Source: Phytoactinopolyspora endophytica (lineage in GTDB: Bacteria > Actinomycetota > Actinomycetes > Jiangellales > Jiangellaceae). From it: a stretch of 6,164 nucleotides of DNA. Below the pieces are notes generated by a model. The model did no database searches. It was not told where the DNA came from and worked only from the letters and a program-made list of their open reading frames with translations. Both the position numbers and the translations under genes were made by a program. Shown piece by piece: positions 1 through 5,969 of this stretch. The stretch spans positions 34,810 to 40,973 of the forward strand of contig NZ_ML142867.1 of NCBI RefSeq assembly GCF_004138495.1. The letters are read 5' to 3'. Position 1 is the stretch's first letter, and each line of letters starts with the position of its first letter.

Positions 1-189
1 AACGTACTCGACCGCAGCGTCCGGAATCTCACTACGACCACGCGGGAACCGGCCCTTCTCGGTGTAGAAGCGCAGCAGCAACGCGAACCCCAACCGTGTC
101 GGGCCACGCTTGCCCGCCACCAACGCCAGCTCGTCATCAACCAGCGTCCATCGATCGATCAGCTCATCTTGATCAAGCTCCCGCGCCAC
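1..189 (-). CDS. tnpA: Tn3-family transposase, N-terminal part (runs off left edge)
   Basis: Read on the minus strand, a GTG at 189 opens a frame of 63 codons that stays open to the window edge. An in-frame TAG lies 12 bases upstream of the GTG, so the protein cannot begin earlier in this frame. A purine-rich GGGAG lies about 12 bases before the GTG. The product contains DRWTLVDDELALVAGKRG, then RLGFALLLRFYTEKGRFPR. This is the pattern of the DUF4158 domain at the N-terminus of Tn3-family transposases, where a 'K+G..RLGFAL.L.....GRFP' core is typical. Full-length members have close to 1000 residues, so over 90% of the protein, including the catalytic DDE domain, would lie outside the window. 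Whether the gene is intact cannot be judged. It is divergent from the operon to its right. Family assignment is from recognised motifs; the start is well constrained. Confidence 0.8.
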   Translation of the reverse strand, partial: MARELDQDELIDRWTLVDDELALVAGKRGPTRLGFALLLRFYTEKGRFPRGRSEIPDAAVEYV

Positions 190-240
190 GCGCGGACGCT
201 ACTCCCATCGCCCGCACCCTGACCAGGCCCCACTCGACGC

Positions 241-278
241 GACTTGCACCTGATGACACGTTCCTTACCGACACCCCC
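241..278 (-). repeat. Candidate terminal inverted repeat of the Tn3-family element
   Basis: On the + strand this stretch ends in CCCCC (274-278); read on the minus strand it starts GGGGG and carries GGAACG about 15 bases in. Tn3-family termini are usually about 38 bp, begin GGGG at the outer tip and often contain an internal GGAA-type block. The orientation fits an element lying to the left, because the outer tip faces the operon, and the transposase start lies about 50 bases inside. The matching repeat at the other end is outside the window, so this is inferred from position and base pattern only. In classical Tn3 it is the 3' end of tnpA that abuts a terminus, so a 5' end this close points to an IS-like Tn3 relative. 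The boundary could be off by one or two bases. Confidence 0.45.
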
Positions 279-298
279 TCATGGTCGGGAAATCGCGC

Positions 299-327
299 TT
301 GACCAGTCGGCACCTTCGACCTATGGT
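299..327 (+). promoter_or_regulatory. Predicted sigma-70-type promoter of the operon
   Basis: A -35 element TTGACC (299-304) and a -10 element TATGGT (322-327) are separated by exactly 17 bases. The -35 matches the consensus at five of six positions and the -10 at four of six, including the key first T, second A and last T. Transcription would start near 333-335, giving a leader of roughly 50 bases before the ATG at 382. The -35 lies only about 20 bases from the candidate transposon end at 278, so the promoter appears to be outside the element. The -10 touches the dyad operator at 327-358. Confidence 0.65.
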
Positions 328-358
328 GGACCCAATATTGGATCCAATTAGGGGTCCA
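327..358. promoter_or_regulatory. 32-bp dyad operator, likely bound by the GntR protein of this operon
   Basis: The 32 bases are symmetric about the 342/343 junction: 13 of 16 positions in each half pair, with the only mismatches in one three-base block. The centre is a perfect 12-bp palindrome, ATTGGATCCAAT (337-348), and a second perfect palindrome, CCAATATTGG (332-341), overlaps it. The 8-mer TGGATCCA (339-346) has flanking variants TGGACCCA (327-334) and GGGGTCCA (351-358), so the three units start exactly 12 bp apart. GntR proteins of the FadR/FCD class bind short palindromes of this kind. The site spans the -10 edge and predicted start site, where a bound protein would block transcription. 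The binding protein is inferred from linkage. Confidence 0.7.
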
Positions 359-381
359 GTTGCGTCGTCGGAAGTGAGTCA

Positions 382-1224
382 ATGGAGATCGGAATCGGGA
401 GTTATGCCTTTCGATGGGCGGTCGGGAACGAAGCGTTCCGTCCCGCCGTTCCTCTGGGCGTATTCGCGATGGTCGACGAGGCCGCGCAGCTGGGTTGCAC
501 ATTGCTTCAGATCGCCGACAGCCCAGAGCTCGAGTCATTCGACGGGGCGCAGCGCCACCGGCTGCGATCGTACGCGTCCGGTAGAGGTGTGCGATTGCAG
601 GTCGGCACGTCGGGCCTGACGGAGCCACGAATGCGCGACCAGCTACAGGCAGCACAAGACCTGGGAGCGGACGTCGTGCGTGTCGTGTTGGACGGCGCGG
701 AGGGGCACCCAACGGTGTCGGAGAGCGTCGCGGTTCTCCGGCGTCTCGCGCCGGACTATGAAGCCGCGGGCGTCATGATCGGCATCGAGAACCATTTCAT
801 GACCCCGAGCGAGGATCTCGCGACGATTGTCGAGGGGACCGCGAGCACCGCCGTCGGCGTGTGTCTCGACACGGCGAACTCAATCATGATCGGCGAGTGG
901 CCACTCACCACGGTCAAGATGCTGGCGCGCTACTGCGTCAACATGCACTTCAAGGATTACGCGATCCTGCCCGACCGCAACGGCGTGGGTGGGCACATCG
1001 TCGGCCGCACACTCGGCGAGGGTTGGCTCGACATCCCGAGCGTATTGGACTCGGCCGCGCCGGCGGACCGGCGGCTGGCGGGACGGCTTGGTGTCATCAT
1101 CGAGCAGTGGCTGCCCCTCGCAGGCAGCGAGGCGGAAACCATCTCGGCCGAGCGCACCGGTCAAGCGGCTAACGTGGCCGCCGCGCGTCGAATACTCGCC
1201 GCTTATCCGCAACCAAGTCTGTGA
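382..1224 (+). CDS. Sugar phosphate isomerase/epimerase-like TIM-barrel protein (first gene of operon)
   Basis: This 280-residue cytoplasmic protein belongs to the xylose-isomerase-like TIM-barrel superfamily (AP_endonuc_2 fold). Expected metal-binding positions are visible in order: E136 in GIENHF, D163 in CLDTANS, H189 in NMHFKDY and E241 in IIEQW. A glycine-rich GGHIVGRTLGEG segment (203-214) sits where active-site loops usually lie. The N-terminal MEIGIGSYAFRWAVG is the first barrel strand, and the length matches a complete single-domain family member. The ATG at 382 is preceded by GGAAGTG at 370-376. This is the first gene after the promoter/operator, and its TGA lies 15 bases before the regulator. 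Members of this fold perform isomerisation, epimerisation, inosose dehydration and decarboxylation (for example the 3-oxo-isoapionate decarboxylase type), so the reaction cannot be named. Fold is confident; substrate is unknown. Confidence 0.85.
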   Translation: MEIGIGSYAFRWAVGNEAFRPAVPLGVFAMVDEAAQLGCTLLQIADSPELESFDGAQRHRLRSYASGRGVRLQVGTSGLTEPRMRDQLQAAQDLGADVVRVVLDGAEGHPTVSESVAVLRRLAPDYEAAGVMIGIENHFMTPSEDLATIVEGTASTAVGVCLDTANSIMIGEWPLTTVKMLARYCVNMHFKDYAILPDRNGVGGHIVGRTLGEGWLDIPSVLDSAAPADRRLAGRLGVIIEQWLPLAGSEAETISAERTGQAANVAAARRILAAYPQPSL

Positions 1225-1239
1225 GGAAGTGCACCGCTC

Positions 1240-1974
1240 ATGGCTGCCCGTGACAACGTCTCCGCTCCCGAGCGCGTCTACCGCGAGCTTCGTCAAGCAA
1301 TTCTGCAAGGTTCGATCGCACCCGGCGAGCGGCTGACCACCCAAGCTCTTGCCGAACGGCTCGGCGTGAGCAGAACGCCGATCCGGGCCGCGCTCGTCCG
1401 GCTGGAAGCCGACGGTCTCATCGACAATGAGGGTGGCCGCTCGGCCCGAGTACGCCCCATGACCGTCGATGAGGTCGAACACGCCTACGACGTCGCCATG
1501 GGCCTCGAAGGCGTGGCGGTCTTCCGGCTCGCCCAGACCGCGGATGACAGGCAGAAGGACCTGCTCCTGGAGACGGTCGACGCCATGGGGACGGCAGCTG
1601 AACAAGGTGACCGCGCGGCGTGGGTCCAGGCCGACGAGCGATTCCACGAACTACTCGCCGAGATGGCCGGAAACCCACTGCTGAAGCAAGTCATGCAGCG
1701 CGTCGAAACCATCATCGGCCGGCTGCGGTTTCTGTCCCTGCACGTCAATCCCGCAGGCGCGACGACGTCGGCGCGGGAGCACCGAGCCGTGGTGGATGCG
1801 ATCCGAGCCGCGGACGCCGAGACCGCGCGCCATCAACACCACGATCACTGGGATCGCGTTCGCGAGGCAAACGTCAGTTTCTTACGTGAAGGGTTCAGCG
1901 GTTCCGCCGGCTACCTCTTGTCCACTCCCCCGGTCCGCGGTGTCGAAGGGGGGATTCGCACGAGCGACAGGTGA
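1240..1974 (+). CDS. GntR-family transcriptional regulator with FCD ligand domain
   Basis: This 244-residue protein has an N-terminal winged helix-turn-helix of the GntR type (about 10-73), with LTTQALAERLGVSRTPIR (32-49) as its recognition core. An all-helical FCD domain follows (about 78-215). Expected FCD metal ligands are D132 and H136 in ADERFHELL, H181 in REHRAVVDAI and a histidine in the HQHHDHW cluster (198-204), so a metal-dependent effector pocket looks intact. The last 30 or so residues form a glycine- and serine-containing tail with no recognisable motif. The ATG follows GAGGAAGTG, which overlaps the stop of the previous gene. Position between enzyme and transporter genes implies autoregulation through the dyad at 327-358, probably as a repressor relieved by the substrate or an intermediate. 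Family is confident; operator pairing is inferred. Confidence 0.93.
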   Translation: MAARDNVSAPERVYRELRQAILQGSIAPGERLTTQALAERLGVSRTPIRAALVRLEADGLIDNEGGRSARVRPMTVDEVEHAYDVAMGLEGVAVFRLAQTADDRQKDLLLETVDAMGTAAEQGDRAAWVQADERFHELLAEMAGNPLLKQVMQRVETIIGRLRFLSLHVNPAGATTSAREHRAVVDAIRAADAETARHQHHDHWDRVREANVSFLREGFSGSAGYLLSTPPVRGVEGGIRTSDR

Positions 1975-1998
1975 GTCCATGACCGTTCGTTGACGATT

Positions 1999-2005
1999 GG
2001 AAGTG
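1999..2005 (+). promoter_or_regulatory. Ribosome binding site that sets the dctP start
   Basis: GGAAGTG lies 6 bases before an ATG at 2012. An upstream in-frame TTG at 1997 overlaps this site and has no Shine-Dalgarno of its own, so the ATG at 2012 is preferred. The same seven bases precede the first gene (370-376) and the regulator gene (1225-1231). Confidence 0.65.
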
Positions 2006-2011
2006 CTGACA

Positions 2012-3010
2012 ATGATGTCCTTCTCCCGTTCGCGCTACGCGAGCATCGCAGCAGTCGCCGTGATGCTGGCGTCAGCCGGATGCACGAATTCAGATTCCAC
2101 TGGCACAGGCGACGGCAGCCACGAACTGATCATCGGGGCGACGTCGGCCGGTTCCTCCCTCGAAATCCAGGCGCTGGAGCGCTGGGCCGATGCGGTCGAC
2201 TCCCGCACGGACGGCGAGCTGACCATCACGATCTTGCCCGACGGGCAGCTCGGCAGCGAGCTCGAGATCCAGGAAGCGATCATCAACGGTGACGTTCATG
2301 GCGTCTCTGGCGGAGTCACCGGCGTGCCTGAGCTTGACTTCCTTGCGGCGGCGTACATCTTCCGCGATGCCGACCACATGACGGACGTCCTTCGTAGCGA
2401 TGTCATCGATCCCTGGTCCCAGGCATGGGTCGATCAGTCCGGGGTCGAGATCGTCGGCGTCTTGGAACGGCTGCCCCGAACGCTCACCAGCAGCCGTCGC
2501 GTGGAGACCCCGGCCGACGCCGAAGGACTCGACATACGGGTACCAAACACCGATTTCCAGATCTCGATCTGGGAAGCAGTCGGTGCCACGCCTGTGGCGA
2601 TCCCCGCGCAGGAGGTTTACTCGGCTCTGGAGACCGGCGTCGTCGACGCACAAGAGAACGCGCTCGATACCGCCTATGCCAATGGCGTCGGCGAAGTCCA
2701 GCGTTACGTCACTCTCACCGAGCACACGTTCATGCCGCAGTTCGTCGGGGTCAGCAGCCAAGCGCTGCAGGAACTTCCTGACGACCTGCGGACCGTGCTC
2801 GACGAGGAGATGTCTTCGGCGGAGGACTGGTTATCCGGCGAGTTGGAGACGGCATACAACGACATCCTCGCCGACTGGGAGCAGCAAGGACTCGAGATTA
2901 TCGAGCCGGACGTCGACGCCTTCCGCGAGCTGATGTACCCGGTCACCGAACGCCATGCCGCAGACATCTGGGGCGAGGACGTGCTCGAGCGCATCCAGAC
3001 GGAGTTCTGA
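2012..3010 (+). CDS. dctP: TRAP transporter substrate-binding lipoprotein (DctP family)
   Basis: This is the extracytoplasmic receptor that captures substrate for the TRAP transporter; with the ATG at 2012 it has 332 residues. The N-terminus is a short basic stretch, a hydrophobic segment and a lipobox-like ASAGC. Cys24 would be lipidated, anchoring the protein to the outer face of the membrane, and a Ser/Thr/Gly-rich linker follows. DctP hallmarks appear in order: LPDGQLGSELEIQEAIINGD (75-94), the ERLPRTLTSSRR strand (152-163), GLDIRVPNT (172-180) with R176 at the conserved carboxylate-binding arginine, and AQENALDTAY (213-222) followed by VQRYVTLTEH. The conserved arginine suggests an organic acid or sugar acid ligand, but does not identify it. 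The gene follows the regulator after 37 bases and ends 2 bases before dctQ, whose ribosome binding site lies inside its 3' end. A second ATG at 2015 is an equally possible start. Confidence 0.93.
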   Translation: MMSFSRSRYASIAAVAVMLASAGCTNSDSTGTGDGSHELIIGATSAGSSLEIQALERWADAVDSRTDGELTITILPDGQLGSELEIQEAIINGDVHGVSGGVTGVPELDFLAAAYIFRDADHMTDVLRSDVIDPWSQAWVDQSGVEIVGVLERLPRTLTSSRRVETPADAEGLDIRVPNTDFQISIWEAVGATPVAIPAQEVYSALETGVVDAQENALDTAYANGVGEVQRYVTLTEHTFMPQFVGVSSQALQELPDDLRTVLDEEMSSAEDWLSGELETAYNDILADWEQQGLEIIEPDVDAFRELMYPVTERHAADIWGEDVLERIQTEF

Positions 3011-3012
3011 CC

Positions 3013-3582
3013 ATGCCGCATGCAGATCGGCGCGATCACGCGCGCCGCATCGTCGATCGCGTGACGAGTGCTCTCGATGTACTGCAGCGCACGCTCGTGA
3101 TCGCACTCGTCGCCATCTTGTCGGCGCTGGCACTGCTGCTGATCTGGCAAGTGTTCGACCGGTTGGTTCTCGGCGGCGGCCAGAACTGGGTCGAGGAATC
3201 CGCCCGCCTGTCATTGGTGTGGCTCACGTTTCTTGGCGCTGCGGCACTGCTGCGGGAACGCAAACATCTGACCGTCGAATACTTTGTGGACAAGTTTCCC
3301 CCACGGGTGCGCCGAGCCATCACTGTTGCGGTAGACATGTGCCTCGCCGTCTTTCTGACGGTCCTCCTGTGTCAAATACCGGCCGTATGGGCGTCCTCAT
3401 CAGTGCTGGTCTCCCCCAGTCTCGGAATTCCCCGCACGGCGCTCGCGCTCGCCGCATTCATCAGCTTCGGCATCGGACTCCTCTATTGCCTCGAATCACT
3501 CGCACGGCAATTCCTGCACATGCCAGATGTTCGACAGATCACAACTGACCCGTCAGACGAGCGTGCGGACATTTCAGTTTAG
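3013..3582 (+). CDS. dctQ: TRAP transporter small membrane subunit (DctQ family)
   Basis: This 189-residue protein is the small integral membrane component that pairs with DctM in the cytoplasmic membrane. Four hydrophobic segments fit the four-helix family topology: about 26-50, 64-81, 102-127 and 141-161. The family signature is present as NWVEESARLSLVWLTFLGAA (58-77), followed by RERKHLTVEYF (81-91). The N-terminal 20 or so residues are rich in Arg, His and Asp and are likely cytoplasmic. The ATG comes 2 bases after the dctP stop, using GGAG at 3001-3004, so the two are probably translationally coupled. The C-terminal 20 residues after the last helix are polar and unremarkable. Length and order are typical of a three-gene TRAP cluster. 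No fusion to DctM is present. Confidence 0.92.
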   Translation: MPHADRRDHARRIVDRVTSALDVLQRTLVIALVAILSALALLLIWQVFDRLVLGGGQNWVEESARLSLVWLTFLGAAALLRERKHLTVEYFVDKFPPRVRRAITVAVDMCLAVFLTVLLCQIPAVWASSSVLVSPSLGIPRTALALAAFISFGIGLLYCLESLARQFLHMPDVRQITTDPSDERADISV

Positions 3583-3591
3583 GACCGACTT

Positions 3592-4863
3592 ATGGATATC
3601 ATCTGGCTCCTTGCGCCGATGATCGCGCTGATATTCCTGCGTGTCCCGGTCGCTTACGCGATCGGCATCTCGGCAATAGGGTTCTCACTTATCGAAGGAA
3701 CCAACCCGGCCGCGGTCATACAGCGTTCGGTCGCTTCGCTCGACAGCTTCACGCTGCTGGCGATTCCACTCTTCTTGCTCGCCGCGGAGATCATGAGCGC
3801 CGCGGGCCTGACGCGGGTACTCATGGACGCCGTGCTCAGCTGGGTCCGCAGCAGGCGCGGAGGTCTCGCATACGCCAACGTCGGCGCGAGCATCGTCTTC
3901 GCGGGCATCTCAGGCTCAGCGGTGGCCGACGCCGCGGGCACAGGCCGACTGCTGGTACCACAGATGATCCGCAACGGCTACAGCGCTCGTTACGCGGCTA
4001 GCGTGACCGCATCATCGTCGCTGGTCAGTCCGATCCTGCCGCCCTCCATCCCGCTCATCGTCTACGGACTCGTCGCCCAAGTCTCAATCGGAGCCCTCTT
4101 CCTCGCCGGCATTCTGCCAGCACTGCTCATGGGCGCAGCCGTCATGCTCGTCGTCTTCCTCACCACATTCCGCGACCACACGCTCACCCGTGAGCGGTTC
4201 TCGCTCCCCGCCGCGTTCAACGCCACGGTGAAAGCATTTCCCATCCTCCTGCTCCCGATCCTCATCATCGGCGGCCTGCGGTTCGGCTACTTCACCCCCA
4301 CCGAAGCCGCCGCCATCGCCTCCGGCTACGCACTGCTCTGCACATTGTTCTACGTTCGCCTGCCGCTACACACGCTCGGCGCCGTGATCCGGCGAGCCGC
4401 ACTCACATCGGCGAGCATCCTCATCATCATCGCCTTCGCCGCCCACCTCGGCTGGATCATGTCCGTGCGCGGTATCCCGAAGACCATCGCCGAATGGCTG
4501 TCCTCCATCACCACATCACCCCAACTCCTACTCCTCATAGTCCTCGCATTCCTGGTCCTCATCGGAACCTTCATGGAAGCGATCGCAGCAATCCTCGTCA
4601 CCGTCCCCGTGCTCGCCCCCGCGGCCACAGAACTGGGAATCGATCCGGTTCACTTCGGCATCGTCGTGGTCATGGCGCTCATGCTGGGACTTCTGACACC
4701 ACCGGTCGGGCTCGTCCTCTACGTCGTGGGACAAGCGGCAGGACTCGACGCCATGAAAGTCGCCAGGGCCAACGCCTGGTTCTTCCTCGCACTCGCACTC
4801 GTCACACTCACGGTCGCGCTCGTCCCACAGATCAGCCTCTGGCTGCCACATCTCACGCAATGA
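3592..4863 (+). CDS. dctM: TRAP transporter large membrane subunit (DctM family)
   Basis: This 423-residue protein is the permease subunit that drives Na+- or H+-coupled import of the substrate handed over by DctP. The length is full for the family and it is hydrophobic throughout. Signature segments are AGISGSAVADAAGTGRLLVP (104-123), SSLVSPILPPSIPLIVYG (142-159), GYFTPTEAAAIA (232-243), GTFMEAIAA (325-333) and GLLTPPVGLVLYV (366-378). These occupy the substrate and cation-binding hairpin regions of DctM proteins. The ATG lies 9 bases after the dctQ stop, which overlaps a weak AGGA Shine-Dalgarno (3581-3584). The second isomerase gene starts 22 bases after the stop. No key motif looks disturbed, so the transporter appears complete. 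Confidence 0.95.
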   Translation: MDIIWLLAPMIALIFLRVPVAYAIGISAIGFSLIEGTNPAAVIQRSVASLDSFTLLAIPLFLLAAEIMSAAGLTRVLMDAVLSWVRSRRGGLAYANVGASIVFAGISGSAVADAAGTGRLLVPQMIRNGYSARYAASVTASSSLVSPILPPSIPLIVYGLVAQVSIGALFLAGILPALLMGAAVMLVVFLTTFRDHTLTRERFSLPAAFNATVKAFPILLLPILIIGGLRFGYFTPTEAAAIASGYALLCTLFYVRLPLHTLGAVIRRAALTSASILIIIAFAAHLGWIMSVRGIPKTIAEWLSSITTSPQLLLLIVLAFLVLIGTFMEAIAAILVTVPVLAPAATELGIDPVHFGIVVVMALMLGLLTPPVGLVLYVVGQAAGLDAMKVARANAWFFLALALVTLTVALVPQISLWLPHLTQ

Positions 4864-4885
4864 ACCAGAAGGGAATCCAGAATCG

Positions 4886-5848
4886 ATGAAACTACAGCAC
4901 TCGATCATGGTCGGGATCCTCGACCGATACGCCGACAGATTCACGGAGTTCCAGCCGGCCAAGCCGCTCGAAACGAGAATGGCCCAGGCATCGACTATCC
5001 CTGGCGCCGACGGCGTCGAACTCGTGTATCCGGCCGACCTCGCCGACCGAGACCGCGCGGCGGCGTTGGTCCAGGAGTCCGGTCTCGCCGTCTCCGCGGT
5101 CAACCTCAACGTCAAGTCGGACGCCGTCTGGCGCAACGGGTCGTTCACGAACCCGGACGAAGAGATCCGACGTCAGGCCGTCGACTGGCTGACCACCGCC
5201 ATGGACCTCGCCGCCGACTTCGGCTCACACCTCGTGACGGTCTGCCCACTCATGGACGGCTGGGACTACAGCTTCCAGGTCGACTACGTGAACCAATGGC
5301 GATGGCTGGTGGACGGGTTCCGCCGTGCGATGGACCACAGAGACGACGTGCGCGTCAGCATCGAGTACAAGGCGTACGAGTCGCGCACACAGATCACCGT
5401 GCCCGACGTCGGGACCACCCTGCACCTGTGCGATCGGGTCGGCAGCGACAACCTCGGCGTAACGATGGACGTCGGCCACGCGCTCATCGCCGGCGAGACC
5501 CCGGCCATGAGCGCCGCGATGGCGCACGACGCCGGCCGGCTCTTCTACGTGCACTTCAACGACAACAACCGCGGATGGGACTGGGACATCGTCCCCGGAG
5601 CGGTGCACATCTGGGAGATGGTCGAGACCCTGTTCTACCTCGACCGCATTGGATGGGAGGGCTGGCTCGCCTACGACGTGTTCACCAAGCACGGCGACCC
5701 GGTCCAGGCGTTCGACGCGACCATCCGGGCGATGGAGGCGCTCGAGCGGCTCGTGGACAAAATCGGCCGGGACCGGCTGCAAGACCTCATCGACAACGCC
5801 ACACCCGCGGAGGCGACCGCCCAACTCATCACGGCCCTCGTGGACTGA
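4886..5848 (+). CDS. Second TIM-barrel sugar isomerase/epimerase, L-rhamnose-isomerase-like motifs
   Basis: This 320-residue cytoplasmic protein has the xylose-isomerase-like TIM-barrel fold. Likely catalytic and metal residues appear in order: E160 and K162 in SIEYKAYESR, D195 and H198 in TMDVGHAL, H223 and D226 in YVHFNDNN, D232 or D234 in the GWDWD loop, and D264 in WLAYDVF. The E-x-K, H-F-N-D and late Asp pattern resembles the Pseudomonas stutzeri-type L-rhamnose isomerase group and related ketose epimerases. It differs from the first gene of the operon, which has IENHF and IIEQW at the equivalent places. An AAGGGA at 4869-4874, 11 bases before the ATG, is the likely ribosome binding site. 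As the last operon gene it probably acts on the imported sugar or its isomer. An aldose-ketose isomerase or a C3 epimerase are both plausible. Fold is confident; reaction is inferred. Confidence 0.83.
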   Translation: MKLQHSIMVGILDRYADRFTEFQPAKPLETRMAQASTIPGADGVELVYPADLADRDRAAALVQESGLAVSAVNLNVKSDAVWRNGSFTNPDEEIRRQAVDWLTTAMDLAADFGSHLVTVCPLMDGWDYSFQVDYVNQWRWLVDGFRRAMDHRDDVRVSIEYKAYESRTQITVPDVGTTLHLCDRVGSDNLGVTMDVGHALIAGETPAMSAAMAHDAGRLFYVHFNDNNRGWDWDIVPGAVHIWEMVETLFYLDRIGWEGWLAYDVFTKHGDPVQAFDATIRAMEALERLVDKIGRDRLQDLIDNATPAEATAQLITALVD

Positions 5849-5922
5849 CGCGACCGGGACGCCCAGATCCGTGCGGTGGTTGATGTCCGCTCTGCGTGAA
5901 GATCACGGGGGCTGACACACCC

Positions 5923-5969
5923 GGTGGGTGGTTCGAGCCCCGCTGGGTGGGTGGTTCGAGCCCCGCTGG
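5923..5969. repeat. Tandem 23-bp direct repeat (two copies) with a T-loop-like string
   Basis: Two exact copies of a 23-bp unit lie head to tail at 5923-5945 and 5946-5968, with one further base of periodicity. Each contains GTTCGAGCC, which resembles the T-loop of a tRNA, but the flanking bases form only three of the five T-stem pairs and no acceptor, D or anticodon arm precedes them. The repeat sits in the 121-base gap between two convergent genes, directly beside the stop of the YCII-like gene. I saw no convincing Rho-independent terminator in this gap; only a weak CACCC/GGGTG hairpin near 5918-5930 is visible, without a T-tract. Confidence 0.85.

Noticed and set aside
281..619. Plus-strand open frame of 112 codons starting at the transposon border
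   Set aside because: It runs through the promoter and operator and overlaps the first isomerase in another frame, with no ribosome binding site or domain.
173..712. Minus-strand open frame of 179 codons over the promoter region and start of the first isomerase
   Set aside because: It overlaps both the transposase start and a well-supported gene, is arginine- and proline-rich as expected of GC-rich shadow frames, and has no recognisable domain.
880..1647. Minus-strand open frame of 255 codons opposite the first isomerase and regulator
   Set aside because: It lies antisense to two clear family members and shows no motif; long antisense frames are common in GC-rich DNA.
1975..2011. Separate promoter for the TRAP genes using TTGACG near 1990
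   Set aside because: No acceptable -10 lies 16-18 bases downstream, since that position falls on the dctP start codon, and no copy of the dyad operator is present.
4528..5148. Minus-strand open frame of 206 codons across the dctM end and second isomerase start
   Set aside because: It is antisense to conserved DctM motifs, has a low-complexity Asp/Glu-rich composition and no plausible start context.
5924..5968. Possible tRNA gene suggested by two GTTCGAGCC strings
   Set aside because: The T-stem pairs poorly, and no acceptor stem, D arm or anticodon arm can be placed upstream because the second isomerase gene ends only 75 bases earlier.
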